DNA of 9,127 nucleotides from contig JAJOKK010000102.1 of the NCBI GenBank assembly GCA_021129875.1, positions 2,030-11,156 on the forward strand. The letters are read 5' to 3'. This document shows, one piece after another, positions 1 to 5,061 of this stretch (position 1 is the stretch's first letter; each line of letters starts with the position of its first letter). A program made the position numbers and the translations under genes. This DNA comes from Candidatus Bipolaricaulota bacterium (GTDB lineage Bacteria; Bipolaricaulota; Bipolaricaulia; UBA7950; UBA9294). The notes under the pieces were generated by a model that worked only from the letters and a program-made list of their open reading frames with translations, was not told the origin of the DNA and ran no database searches.

Positions 1-45
1 GAGCTGAGCTCCCCCGAGCTGAGCTCCTCTGAGCCGAGCCGTTCG
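1..45. repeat. 15-bp tandem repeat inside the ligase gene
   Basis: Three consecutive 15-bp units (1-15, 16-30, 31-45) share GAGCTGAGCTC or GAGCCGAGCC. The first two differ only at the last three bases; the third is more diverged. Because the unit is a multiple of three, the reading frame stays open, and on the minus strand the units encode the pentapeptides GELSS, EELSS and a degenerate ERLGS. The array reaches the window edge, so its true copy number is unknown. Confidence 0.7.
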
Positions 46-483
46 ACCTCATCGAAGGCGATATCGTTCCCCTTCTCCCCGACGACGATGATCTGCTTGA
101 GGTTTGGGAGCTTTTCGCGTATCTCGTCGACCATCGCCGGATAATCGATCCTGGCGAAGGAGTCGACCATGAACAGGGTCGTTGCCCCGGAATCTTCGAG
201 GATGTAGTGGACCTCGTGGGTCTTGTAGCGGGTGTTCAGTGGCACGACGACCGCGCCGACACGGGCGACGGCGAAGTACGCGATCACCCATTCAGGGATG
301 TTCGGCATCCATATAGCCACTTTATCTCCCTTTTCCACACCGAGTTCGAGCAGCCCACGGGCGAGCCGGTCGACACGCTCGTTCAGCTGTTCGTAGGTGA
401 TGATTCCGTCGTGGGGGATGATGGCCGCTTGTTTCGGAAAGGCGGCGGTGGTATCGGAAAGGACCTGGGAGAGAGTTTGCATC
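1..483 (-). CDS. Acyl-CoA synthetase / AMP-dependent ligase, N-terminal part (runs off the left edge)
   Basis: The ORF starts at ATG 483 on the minus strand, behind GAGGTG, and stays open to the window edge, giving 161 residues. The sequence reads like the N-terminal domain of long-chain fatty acid-CoA ligases of the ANL superfamily: an ITYEQLNERVDRLARGL block near residues 28-45, KGDKVAIWMPNIPEWV near 51-66, and ARVGAVVVPLNTRYK near 73-87. Family members activate a carboxylic acid with ATP to an acyl-adenylate and pass it to CoA in the cytoplasm. The Thr/Ser-rich P-loop and the catalytic lysine lie beyond the edge, so the substrate cannot be judged. The last codons seen (about residue 147 on) are a 15-bp tandem repeat encoding EELSS/GELSS. 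The family assignment is firm; integrity is unknown. Confidence 0.88.
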
Positions 484-586
484 GCTTCACCTCAAGATGA
501 TATGGTATTAGAGTAGGTGCATTATCCGAGAAGCGACGGCATCGCGCAAAGCGGCCGGACGCTCGATCGGCAAAAAGGGAGAGGGT

Positions 587-844
587 ATGTACGGAGATTT
601 CGGCAGGCGCCTGGATATCGATCTGCTCGCAGGAGTGACGATGCACGACGAGCCATTTCTTCGCGGCTCGTCGCCCAAGCCGATCCCCCGCGGAGCAAGC
701 GTTGATCATCCGATAGAGCAACCAACGATGCACACTGAAATAGAGGCCTGGTATGAAGCGCGCGGCTACGTCCGTTTCGGCCCGACCAACGGGATGCTGC
801 GCAAATTCGAGATGGAAGACTGCATTAAGGCGATCGCGAGATGA
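587..844 (+). CDS. 85-residue protein resembling the C-terminal tail of aldehyde ferredoxin oxidoreductase
   Basis: ATG 587 follows a purine-rich AGGGAGAGGG at a suitable distance, and the stop TGA overlaps the ATG of mobB (ATGA at 841-844), so the two genes should be translationally coupled. Residues 55-61 (WYEARGY) and 65-78 (GPTNGMLRKFEMED) match the pattern I recall from the extreme C terminus of tungsten/molybdenum aldehyde ferredoxin oxidoreductases (YYELRGWD..G.PT...LEELGLED). The residues that hold the pterin and the 4Fe-4S cluster in that enzyme lie much further upstream and are absent. The frame is closed by a TAG at 509-511, so this is not simply the end of an intact large gene. 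It may be a surviving tail of a deleted enzyme gene, or a small stand-alone protein. Its place before a molybdopterin gene fits the first reading. That it is translated is fairly likely; the family link rests on memory of a short motif. Confidence 0.55.
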   Translation: MYGDFGRRLDIDLLAGVTMHDEPFLRGSSPKPIPRGASVDHPIEQPTMHTEIEAWYEARGYVRFGPTNGMLRKFEMEDCIKAIAR

Positions 845-1344
845 TAAAGCCATCTGTAATCTCGGTCATCGGGCATCAGGGGAGCGGGAAGACAACGTTC
901 CTCACGCAGCTGATCTCCATCCTGATCGAGCGGGGCTACCGGGTAGGGACGGTGAAACACGCGCCGGATAAGCAGGAGCTCGATTCTCCGGATAAGGACA
1001 GCTCGCGGCACCGCGTGGCCGGAGCAGAACAAAGGTTGGTCGTCGGCGCCGTCGGCTATGCCCTCTTCTGGGAGGGTGCAGAAGAAGAGCCGATCGATAA
1101 GATGATCGAACGGCTCTTCCCGGGCTACGATATTGTCCTTGTTGAGGGGTTCAAGCGCGGTCCGTTCCCCAAGATTGAGATCTACCGCCGCCTGGGTGAT
1201 CTGAACGTTGAGCCACTGGCCGGTGAAATCGACGTTGTGGCAGTGGTCACCGAGCAGCGGGTCGTTCTTCCCGACGGGGTGCGCCTCCTCTCCCCCCGCC
1301 GACCCGAGGAGCTTGCCGATCTCATCGAGGAAGAATTTTTGTAA
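841..1344 (+). CDS. mobB: Molybdopterin-guanine dinucleotide biosynthesis adaptor protein MobB
   Basis: A P-loop GTPase-like protein of 167 residues, the usual MobB length. The Walker A motif GHQGSGKTT is at residues 11-19. The MobB signature follows: VGTVKHAPDKQ, then LDSPDKDSSRHRVAGAEQ at about 47-64, and the beta-strand IVLVEGFKRGPFPKIEIYR near 99-117. In well-studied bacteria MobB binds GTP and assists MobA in attaching GMP to molybdopterin to make the MGD form of the cofactor; it acts in the cytoplasm and is helpful rather than strictly essential. The start codon overlaps the stop of the preceding small gene, so it has no independent upstream space and is probably co-transcribed with it. 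No mobA is visible in the window. Confidence 0.92.
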   Translation: MIKPSVISVIGHQGSGKTTFLTQLISILIERGYRVGTVKHAPDKQELDSPDKDSSRHRVAGAEQRLVVGAVGYALFWEGAEEEPIDKMIERLFPGYDIVLVEGFKRGPFPKIEIYRRLGDLNVEPLAGEIDVVAVVTEQRVVLPDGVRLLSPRRPEELADLIEEEFL

Positions 1345-1372
1345 AAGCGGTGCTGGGTATGGAGAAAGCGGT

Positions 1373-1397
1373 GTTGGGTTTTAAGTTTTGGGTTTTG
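1373..1397 (+). repeat. Single G/T-rich heptamer block (GGGTTTT family)
   Basis: The block reads as GTTGGGTTTT, AAGTTTTGGG and TTTTG in succession, the same TTTTGGG heptamer pattern found in tandem at 2602-2980 and, inverted, at 3031-3060. Just upstream, AAAGCGGTG occurs twice (about 1343 and 1365), matching the AGAAGCGGT that opens a repeat unit at 2898. It is therefore a separate partial copy of the same intergenic family. It sits between mobB and the inverted repeat at 1406-1500. Confidence 0.65.
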
Positions 1398-1405
1398 CGG
1401 ACAGT

Positions 1406-1500
1406 TGGGGTCAAACCTTTGATCTTGGTGTTTTGCGAGCCGATAATTGGGAAAGAATGCCGAGTAACGAAAAAACACCAAGATCAAAGGTTTGACCCCA
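1406..1500. repeat. 95-bp inverted repeat with perfect 29-bp arms
   Basis: The left arm (1406-1434) begins TGGGGTCAAACC and ends GGTGTTTT. The right arm (1472-1500) is its exact reverse complement, ending GGTTTGACCCCA. The arms are separated by a 37-nt loop (1435-1471). The pairing is perfect over 29 bp and stops at both ends. Nothing inside encodes a transposase, so it resembles a MITE or REP-like palindrome, which are often mobilised by a transposase elsewhere in the genome; that parentage is inference. As RNA it would form a long, AT-containing hairpin without a downstream U-tract, so it is not a typical terminator. Confidence 0.9.
1419..1447 (+). promoter_or_regulatory. Possible promoter carried by the inverted repeat
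   Basis: TTGATC (1419-1424) lies in the left arm and GATAAT (1442-1447) in the loop, 17 bp apart. This is a reasonable sigma70-like pair upstream of the flavin reductase gene. Initiation near 1454 would give a transcript containing only the right arm, so the mRNA leader would escape the hairpin. The match could be chance. Confidence 0.35.
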
Positions 1501-1526
1501 GTCCCACAGCGATCAAGGAGGTAGGG

Positions 1527-2042
1527 ATGAAGAAGACGGTATCTTGGAGTGCGGGGGTCGATCAACTGAGACAGACCCTTGCTGGAGACGGTGCGTTCCT
1601 CGTCGCTTGCGATAAGAACGGCCGGGGTAACCCGATGACGATCGGGTGGGGAGAGGTGGGTTTTATCTGGGGCAGGCCGGTCTTCACCGTCCTCGTTCGC
1701 CGTTCGCGTTATACCTACGGAGCTCTGCTCTTCGCCGACACTTTCACCGTGAACATCCCCACCCCCGGCAGGCTGAACAAGGAACTTCTTTTCTGTGGGA
1801 CAAAATCGGGGCGAGATCTCGACAAGGCCGCCTCTTGCGGCATTGCTCTGGTCGAGGGAAAGAGGGTTGAGACACCGATCATCGCGGATTGCTCGCTCCA
1901 CTACGAATGTAGGATTATCCTGCGCAAGCAGCTTGACGGGGAAGATTTCAGCGCACCGGAGATCCTTGAACGCTACTACGCAGACGACGATCACCATATG
2001 CTCGTAATCGGGGAGATCCTTGCCTCCTACGCGGATCAATAG
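1527..2042 (+). CDS. Flavin reductase-domain protein, flavoredoxin-like
   Basis: The start at ATG 1527 is fixed by a near-ideal Shine-Dalgarno AAGGAGGT (1515-1522). The open frame extends upstream through the inverted repeat, but that part is not protein-like. The 171-residue product matches the FMN-binding split-barrel fold of the flavin reductase-like family: NPMTIGWG at 35-42, WGRPVFTVLVRRSRYT at 48-63, FTVNIP at 73-78, and FCGTKSGRDLDK at 89-100. In flavoredoxins the SGRDxDK and TIGWG segments surround bound FMN. Such proteins carry electrons or reduce flavins in the cytoplasm; the partner cannot be told from this locus. Length fits the short, single-domain members. It stands alone between mobB and an acetyltransferase with its own promoter. 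Confidence 0.85.
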   Translation: MKKTVSWSAGVDQLRQTLAGDGAFLVACDKNGRGNPMTIGWGEVGFIWGRPVFTVLVRRSRYTYGALLFADTFTVNIPTPGRLNKELLFCGTKSGRDLDKAASCGIALVEGKRVETPIIADCSLHYECRIILRKQLDGEDFSAPEILERYYADDDHHMLVIGEILASYADQ

Positions 2043-2048
2043 TGCGGG

Positions 2049-2077
2049 TTGACCTTTGCCACGGTTTTCCCTTTAAT
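2049..2077 (+). promoter_or_regulatory. Promoter of the GNAT gene
   Basis: TTGACC (2049-2054) and TTTAAT (2072-2077) are separated by exactly 17 bp. They lie immediately after the flavin reductase stop and before the GNAT start at 2119, leaving a leader of roughly 35 nt. Confidence 0.7.
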
Positions 2078-2118
2078 GATCGATGAGGAACCATCTACAA
2101 AAGGGGGGTGGACGATCG

Positions 2119-2604
2119 ATGACTAAGGATCGCTACCGTATTCGAGAGATGGTCTCTGCTGACGCAGAGGGTGTGGTGCGATTAGCACAGATATTTGAAC
2201 CGGTCTTAACAACGTTCTGTCAGGGGATCACCGAGGAGGACGTGTCGACCTGGGTCACGGATCGCCTTTGCCTCGCGCATTGGGCCGGGTTCGTCGCCGA
2301 GATCGACGGGGAGATAGTGGGGTTCGTCTTTTGCCGGGATATGCAGGAGGATACGAACAGATTCGTCTTCCCCCAGGCGCATAAGACGGTCTACATCCTC
2401 TACCTCCTGGTCGATGAGGCGTTCCGCGGGCAAGGGATCGCGCACATCCTCCTGCACGCATGTGAAGATCTGGCACGAGAGTGGGGACGGATCGGCATCT
2501 TCCTCGATATCGCGGACGACAACCCCGCCCTCAAGCTGTTCAATGATCTAGGATTCGAACGGCTGGGGGCGCAGGTCTTCATGCGGAAGGCGATCAGTAG
2601 ATAG
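2119..2604 (+). CDS. GNAT-family N-acetyltransferase
   Basis: A 161-residue protein of the usual GNAT size. ATG 2119 is chosen because a purine-rich GGGGGGTGGA (2103-2112) precedes it; an in-frame ATG at 2083 would place that sequence inside the coding region and lies at the expected transcription start. The N terminus YRIREMVSADAEGVVRLA is the typical first strand and helix. Motif A is at 91-108 (VYILYLLVDEAFRGQGIA), with RGQGIA fitting the R/Q-x-x-G-x-G/A acetyl-CoA pyrophosphate loop, and motif B-like NPALKLFNDLGFERLG is at 135-150. The enzyme should transfer an acetyl group from acetyl-CoA to an amine; the acceptor is unknown. It has its own promoter and is followed by the repeat array, so it is probably monocistronic. 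Confidence 0.88.
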   Translation: MTKDRYRIREMVSADAEGVVRLAQIFEPVLTTFCQGITEEDVSTWVTDRLCLAHWAGFVAEIDGEIVGFVFCRDMQEDTNRFVFPQAHKTVYILYLLVDEAFRGQGIAHILLHACEDLAREWGRIGIFLDIADDNPALKLFNDLGFERLGAQVFMRKAISR

Positions 2605-2980
2605 AAACGGTGATAGAGGCGGTTTTGAGTTTTGGGTTTTGAGTTTTGGGTTACAGGGCAAGGAAGAGAGCAAAGGGGTAGAGCTTTAACCCTATAGAAA
2701 CGGTGATAGAGGCGGTTTTGGGTTTTGAGTTTTGGGTTTTGGGTTACAGGGCAAGGAAGAGAGCAAAGGGGGTAAGGGGTAGAGCTTTAACCCTATAGAG
2801 GCGGTGATAGAGGCGGTTTTGAGTTTTGAGTTTTAGGTTTTGGGTTTTGGTTTACAGGGCATAAGGAAGCGAGCAAAGGGGTAGAGCTTAAACCCGGTAG
2901 AAGCGGTTTTGGGTTTTGAGTTTTGGGTTACAGGGCAAGGAAGCGAGCAAAGAGAGTAAAGATTAGAGCCTCGAACCTGG
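2602..2980 (+). repeat. Tandem ~93-102 bp repeat array with telomere-like heptamers
   Basis: Three full units begin at 2602 (93 bp), 2695 (101 bp) and 2796 (102 bp); a decayed fourth begins at 2898. Each opens with TAGAAACGG or a variant, then GATAGAGGCGG, then a run of TTTTGGG/TTTTGAG heptamers, then TTACAGGGCAAGGAAG, GAGCAAAGGGG and TAGAGCTTTAACCC. GGGTTA and TAACCC within a unit are complementary and can close a stem. Length differences come mainly from the number of heptamers and from a GGTAAG-type insertion in unit 2. No ORF or CRISPR-like spacing is present. The array begins on the last base triplet of the GNAT gene, so the stop TAG is part of unit 1. Confidence 0.9.
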
Positions 2981-3119
2981 TGCAGAATGACGGTTCAGCA
3001 CTCGACATCGAAAATAGAAAGGACAGCTTTTAACCCAAAACCCAAAACCTAAAACCCAACACAGCTTTCCCCACTACTTCCCCCCCATGCCAAAGACCGA
3101 TGGTGCAGCGGATGTTTCG
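2981..3119. other. Non-coding spacer with inverted heptamer block
   Basis: The spacer runs from the end of the direct array to the stop codon of the amidase. At 3026-3037 it has AGCTTTTAACCC, close to the AGCTTTAACCC that ends each array unit. At 3031-3060 the heptamers appear in inverted orientation (AACCCAAAACCC and onward). The remaining bases show no gene, clear terminator or RNA that I can support. Confidence 0.6.
3031..3060 (-). repeat. Inverted copy of the GGGTTTT heptamer block
   Basis: Read on the minus strand it is GTTGGGTTTT, AGGTTTTGGG, TTTTGGGTTA. It is nearly identical to the plus-strand block at 1373-1397 and complementary to the heptamer runs of the tandem array. The array region is therefore flanked by oppositely oriented G/T-rich arms. 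Confidence 0.75.
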
Positions 3120-3827
3120 CTACAGATTAAGGAAGTCTAGGATCCCGTTGACAATACCGCGGGCGATTCGATCTTGGTGTTCGGGGGTAAGGAGTAGCCG
3201 GCGCTCGGCAGGGTGGGTGAGGAACCCCACCTCGAGCAAAACAGCGGGGAGGCGGGTGTGTCGCATGTACAAGCGCTGTGAGCGGACGCCCCGGTCCACT
3301 GCGCCGACGGAAGCGATTACGCCACGTTGTACCGCTTCGGCCAGCAGCCAGCTGCGGTCGGTTGGCCCGCGTGAATCGTCTACCCATGTCTCTATCCCGC
3401 GGGCCTGGGTAGTAAGGGCGGCATTGGTGTGGATCGACAGGTACAGGGCCGCGCCCGCCCGCTCAGCGATCTTCAACCGGTCTCTGTGCGCGATGTACCT
3501 ATCCGTCATCCGGGTGAGCACCACCCTGAGGCGAGGATCGCTGCGGGTCAAGGCTAATACCCGCAAAGCCACGGCGAGGTTGATATCCTTCTCCATCACC
3601 CCGCCGACCACCGCCCCTGGTGCCCTTCCCCCGTCACCTGCGTTGATAACCACCGTAATCGGGCGTGGGTCTCGCGTGATCTGACGGGGCTCCATCCTTG
3701 GCTGATTGGGATCATTAGTCAGGGAAAGGGGAGTGCTCAGTGGGGCGGTCTCTACTGTGGTGATGACCATGCTGACGATGACGATAAACGCGATTCCAGT
3801 GATGAGCAGGATTCCGAACTTAGCCAT
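3120..3827 (-). CDS. N-acetylmuramoyl-L-alanine amidase (Amidase_3), membrane-anchored, with altered zinc ligand
   Basis: A 235-residue protein. Residues 5-25 form one hydrophobic segment after a Lys, an uncleaved anchor or signal peptide, which would place the enzyme outside the membrane. The Amidase_3 fold starts near residue 57. Family landmarks are visible: INAGDGGRAPGA at 61-72, EKDINLAVAL at 79-88 (Glu79, zinc ligand), SIHTNA at 131-136 (His133, zinc ligand) and VLLEVGFLTHPAE at 196-208 (Glu199, catalytic). The family cleaves the amide bond between N-acetylmuramic acid and L-alanine in peptidoglycan. The oddity is Asp65 (codon GAC), where the family has the first zinc-binding His (DAGHGG). 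Activity may be changed or lost. The start ATG 3827 has no good Shine-Dalgarno. The gene is divergent from the tRNA. Confidence 0.88.
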   Translation of the reverse strand: MAKFGILLITGIAFIVIVSMVITTVETAPLSTPLSLTNDPNQPRMEPRQITRDPRPITVVINAGDGGRAPGAVVGGVMEKDINLAVALRVLALTRSDPRLRVVLTRMTDRYIAHRDRLKIAERAGAALYLSIHTNAALTTQARGIETWVDDSRGPTDRSWLLAEAVQRGVIASVGAVDRGVRSQRLYMRHTRLPAVLLEVGFLTHPAERRLLLTPEHQDRIARGIVNGILDFLNL

Positions 3828-3945
3828 GCGGATAGACTACTCAGATGACGGCTTCATCGCGAGGAGATATGTCCTCATTCGGGCGGCCCTCGGCACGATG
3901 ACAGCGGGACCGGGGACTGTCTTTGACGTGAAGTGGCTCTGGGGT

Positions 3946-3974
3946 TTGTCAACGGGAGTACTAGCTGGTATCAT
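3946..3974 (+). promoter_or_regulatory. Promoter of tRNA-Pro
   Basis: TTGTCA (3946-3951) and TATCAT (3969-3974) are 17 bp apart, placing initiation a few bases before the tRNA 5' end at 3986. The 5' leader would be very short. The 158-bp gap between the amidase start and the tRNA holds nothing else I can support. Confidence 0.75.
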
Positions 3975-3985
3975 AGAAGCAATCT

Positions 3986-4062
3986 CGGGGCGTGGCGCAG
4001 CCTGGTAGCGTGCTTGCATGGGGCGCAAGAGGTCCCCGGTTCAAATCCGGGCGTCCCGACCA
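3986..4062 (+). tRNA. tRNA-Pro (anticodon GGG)
   Basis: The cloverleaf is complete. The acceptor stem CGGGGCG pairs with CGTCCCG, including one G-U. The D-loop has AGCCTGGTA. The anticodon stem CTTGC/GCAAG (4013-4017, 4025-4029) holds the loop ATGGGGC with anticodon GGG at 4020-4022. The T-arm is CCCGG-TTCAAAT-CCGGG. The discriminator A is followed by an encoded CCA. GGG reads CCC and CCU proline codons. The sequence has a strong promoter just upstream and a probable terminator downstream, so it is a single-gene transcript. Confidence 0.97.
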
Positions 4063-4094
4063 GCATGCACGATTCTTCTCGGTGGGCACACCGA

Positions 4095-4125
4095 GAGCGG
4101 GTGCTTCGCTCAATCTTTTGTTTTG
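4095..4125 (+). terminator. Probable rho-independent terminator after tRNA-Pro
   Basis: GAGCG (4095-4099) and CGCTC (4107-4111) form a perfect 5-bp stem with a 7-nt loop, followed by a T-rich tract (CTTTTGTTTT, 4115-4124). The stem is short. A second small hairpin, GGTG/CACC (4081-4092), lies just upstream. Confidence 0.55.
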
Positions 4126-4427
4126 CTCTCTGACGTAATTCCGCCCCGGTCTTCGGCCACTATTATGATAGGGCCTTTTGGGGTGAGATCGATATCAACC
4201 TCTCCCCCATCATACTTCTGTCGTGCTGTCCAATTTCCTACCGGTTTCCACCGTCTTACCTCTTCCCGGCTATTGATCTGACGGTCGCTGCCGAGTGCAG
4301 GGAGCGTCTTTTGCTTGGGCCACTGTTGACATGGTTTTCGCTGCGTGGTACGGTAGAGCCGGTGGAGCGTGAGGAGGGGCGATGAATGACGGACTAGACA
4401 GGCGATTGTACTTTTTTCAGTGGGCAT
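4110..4427 (-). CDS. Possible small hypothetical protein (low confidence)
   Basis: An open frame of 105 codons from an ATG at 4427 to TGA at 4110-4112. I do not recognise it. The C-terminal ~60 residues look protein-like (REEVRRWKPVGNWTARQKYD, then EVDIDLTPKGPIIIVAEDRGG), but the first ~40 residues lie opposite the promoter and leader of the AMMECR1 operon and are low-complexity. No Shine-Dalgarno precedes the ATG. The stop falls within the stem of the tRNA terminator. The frame also runs on open through the antisense of AMMECR1, which argues that it may be open by composition. A real gene with a later non-ATG start or a decayed 5' end is possible. Otherwise 4126-4325 shows nothing I can support. 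Confidence 0.2.
   Translation of the reverse strand: MPTEKSTIACLVRHSSPLLTLHRLYRTTQRKPCQQWPKQKTLPALGSDRQINSREEVRRWKPVGNWTARQKYDGGEVDIDLTPKGPIIIVAEDRGGITSESKTKD
4326..4354 (+). promoter_or_regulatory. Promoter of the leader ORF-AMMECR1-alkyltransferase operon
   Basis: TTGACA (4326-4331) and TACGGT (4349-4354) are separated by 17 bp. Expected initiation near 4361 is about 20 nt before the leader ORF at 4382. Confidence 0.65.
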
Positions 4428-4453
4428 TGCTGCCGCAGGTTTCACTGCGATGA
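4382..4453 (+). CDS. 23-codon leader ORF coupled to the AMMECR1 gene
   Basis: ATG 4382 follows the strongest Shine-Dalgarno in this region, GAGGAGGGG (about 4370-4378), and encodes MNDGLDRRLYFFQWALLPQV plus SLR. Its stop TGA (4451-4453) overlaps the ATG at 4450 of the AMMECR1 gene, which has no good ribosome site of its own. This arrangement suggests translational coupling. The peptide has no run of a single amino acid typical of an attenuator and matches nothing I know. A frameshifted N terminus is a less likely alternative: the T6 run at 4412-4417 sits where a slip would join it to the downstream frame. Confidence 0.5.
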   Translation: MNDGLDRRLYFFQWALLPQVSLR

Positions 4454-5061
4454 AGCGGGTGAACGGGGCGGGACTGACTCTATCTTCTGACGAACAGAGT
4501 CTTCTGTTGCGGTTTGCGCGCCGACGTTTAGAAGTGGCCCTTGCCGAGGAAGACGGGATTGAGGTCGAGCATGCGGAGATCCCTCCTGCTCTGATGAGGA
4601 AGGCGGCCTGTTTCGTCACTTTGACAAAGGATAAAGGGCTTCGTGGCTGCATGCTCGATTCCTTTATTCCGCACGAGCCACTGTACAAGAACGCTATGCG
4701 CAATATTGTCCTTGCTGCGACAAACGATCCCCGGTTCCCCCCTGTCGTTTCCGCTGAACTTAGTGCTGTCTGGATCGAGATCAGCGTGCTCGATCCCCCG
4801 AAGCCACTCTCCTATGATGGCCCGGACGAGCTTCTCTCCAAGCTCGTTCCCGGCAGGGACGGAGTGATCTTGACAACGCGTTACGGTCGCTCGACCTACC
4901 TTCCGCACGTATGGGACGCCTTCCCCGATGCCCCGGCGTTTCTCTCGTCGTTGTGCGTAAAACAGGGTGCGCCGGCAGATTGCTGGCGGGACGATCGATC
5001 GATTAAGGTCGAGATCTATCGTGTCTTTCACTTCGGAGAAGAAGCCGACCATGATCGATGA
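4450..5061 (+). CDS. AMMECR1-domain protein
   Basis: A 203-residue protein matching the AMMECR1 family along its length. LSSDEQSLLLRFARRRLEVAL (11-31) is the first helix, ACFVTLTKDKGLRGCMLD (53-70) contains the family's LRGC motif, and NDPRFPPVVSAEL (92-104) and IEISVLDPPKPL (109-120) follow. Family structures are known from archaea and humans, but the biochemical role is unsettled. I take ATG 4450 rather than GTG 4420 because it overlaps the stop of the leader ORF and because the domain begins at once; neither has a good ribosome site. The 3' end overlaps the alkyltransferase start by 11 bases, so the two are one operon. The pairing with a DNA-repair gene may or may not be functional. Confidence 0.88.
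   Translation: MKRVNGAGLTLSSDEQSLLLRFARRRLEVALAEEDGIEVEHAEIPPALMRKAACFVTLTKDKGLRGCMLDSFIPHEPLYKNAMRNIVLAATNDPRFPPVVSAELSAVWIEISVLDPPKPLSYDGPDELLSKLVPGRDGVILTTRYGRSTYLPHVWDAFPDAPAFLSSLCVKQGAPADCWRDDRSIKVEIYRVFHFGEEADHDR

Noticed and set aside
1406..1500. Rho-independent terminator after mobB
   Set aside because: The arms are much longer than a terminator stem, the loop is 37 nt, and no T-tract follows the right arm.
1182..2039. 285-codon open frame on the minus strand across mobB, the inverted repeat and the flavin reductase gene
   Set aside because: It lies antisense to two well-recognised genes, crosses the palindrome, and its translation looks like no protein family.
2602..3060. CRISPR array
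   Set aside because: Units are adjacent and near-identical along their whole length, with no unique spacers and no cas genes.
3168..3184. Second copy of the inverted-repeat arm (GATCTTGGTGTT) in the amidase gene
   Set aside because: Only about 12 bases match, within a conserved coding region; this is best seen as chance.
3837..4028. Minus-strand open frame of 63 codons over the tRNA
   Set aside because: It runs through the tRNA gene and its promoter and has no ribosome site.
4420..4449. GTG 4420 as the start of the AMMECR1 gene, with a hydrophobic N terminus (upstream in-frame residues also hydrophobic)
   Set aside because: There is no ribosome site before it; ATG 4450 overlaps the leader stop and sits just before the domain.
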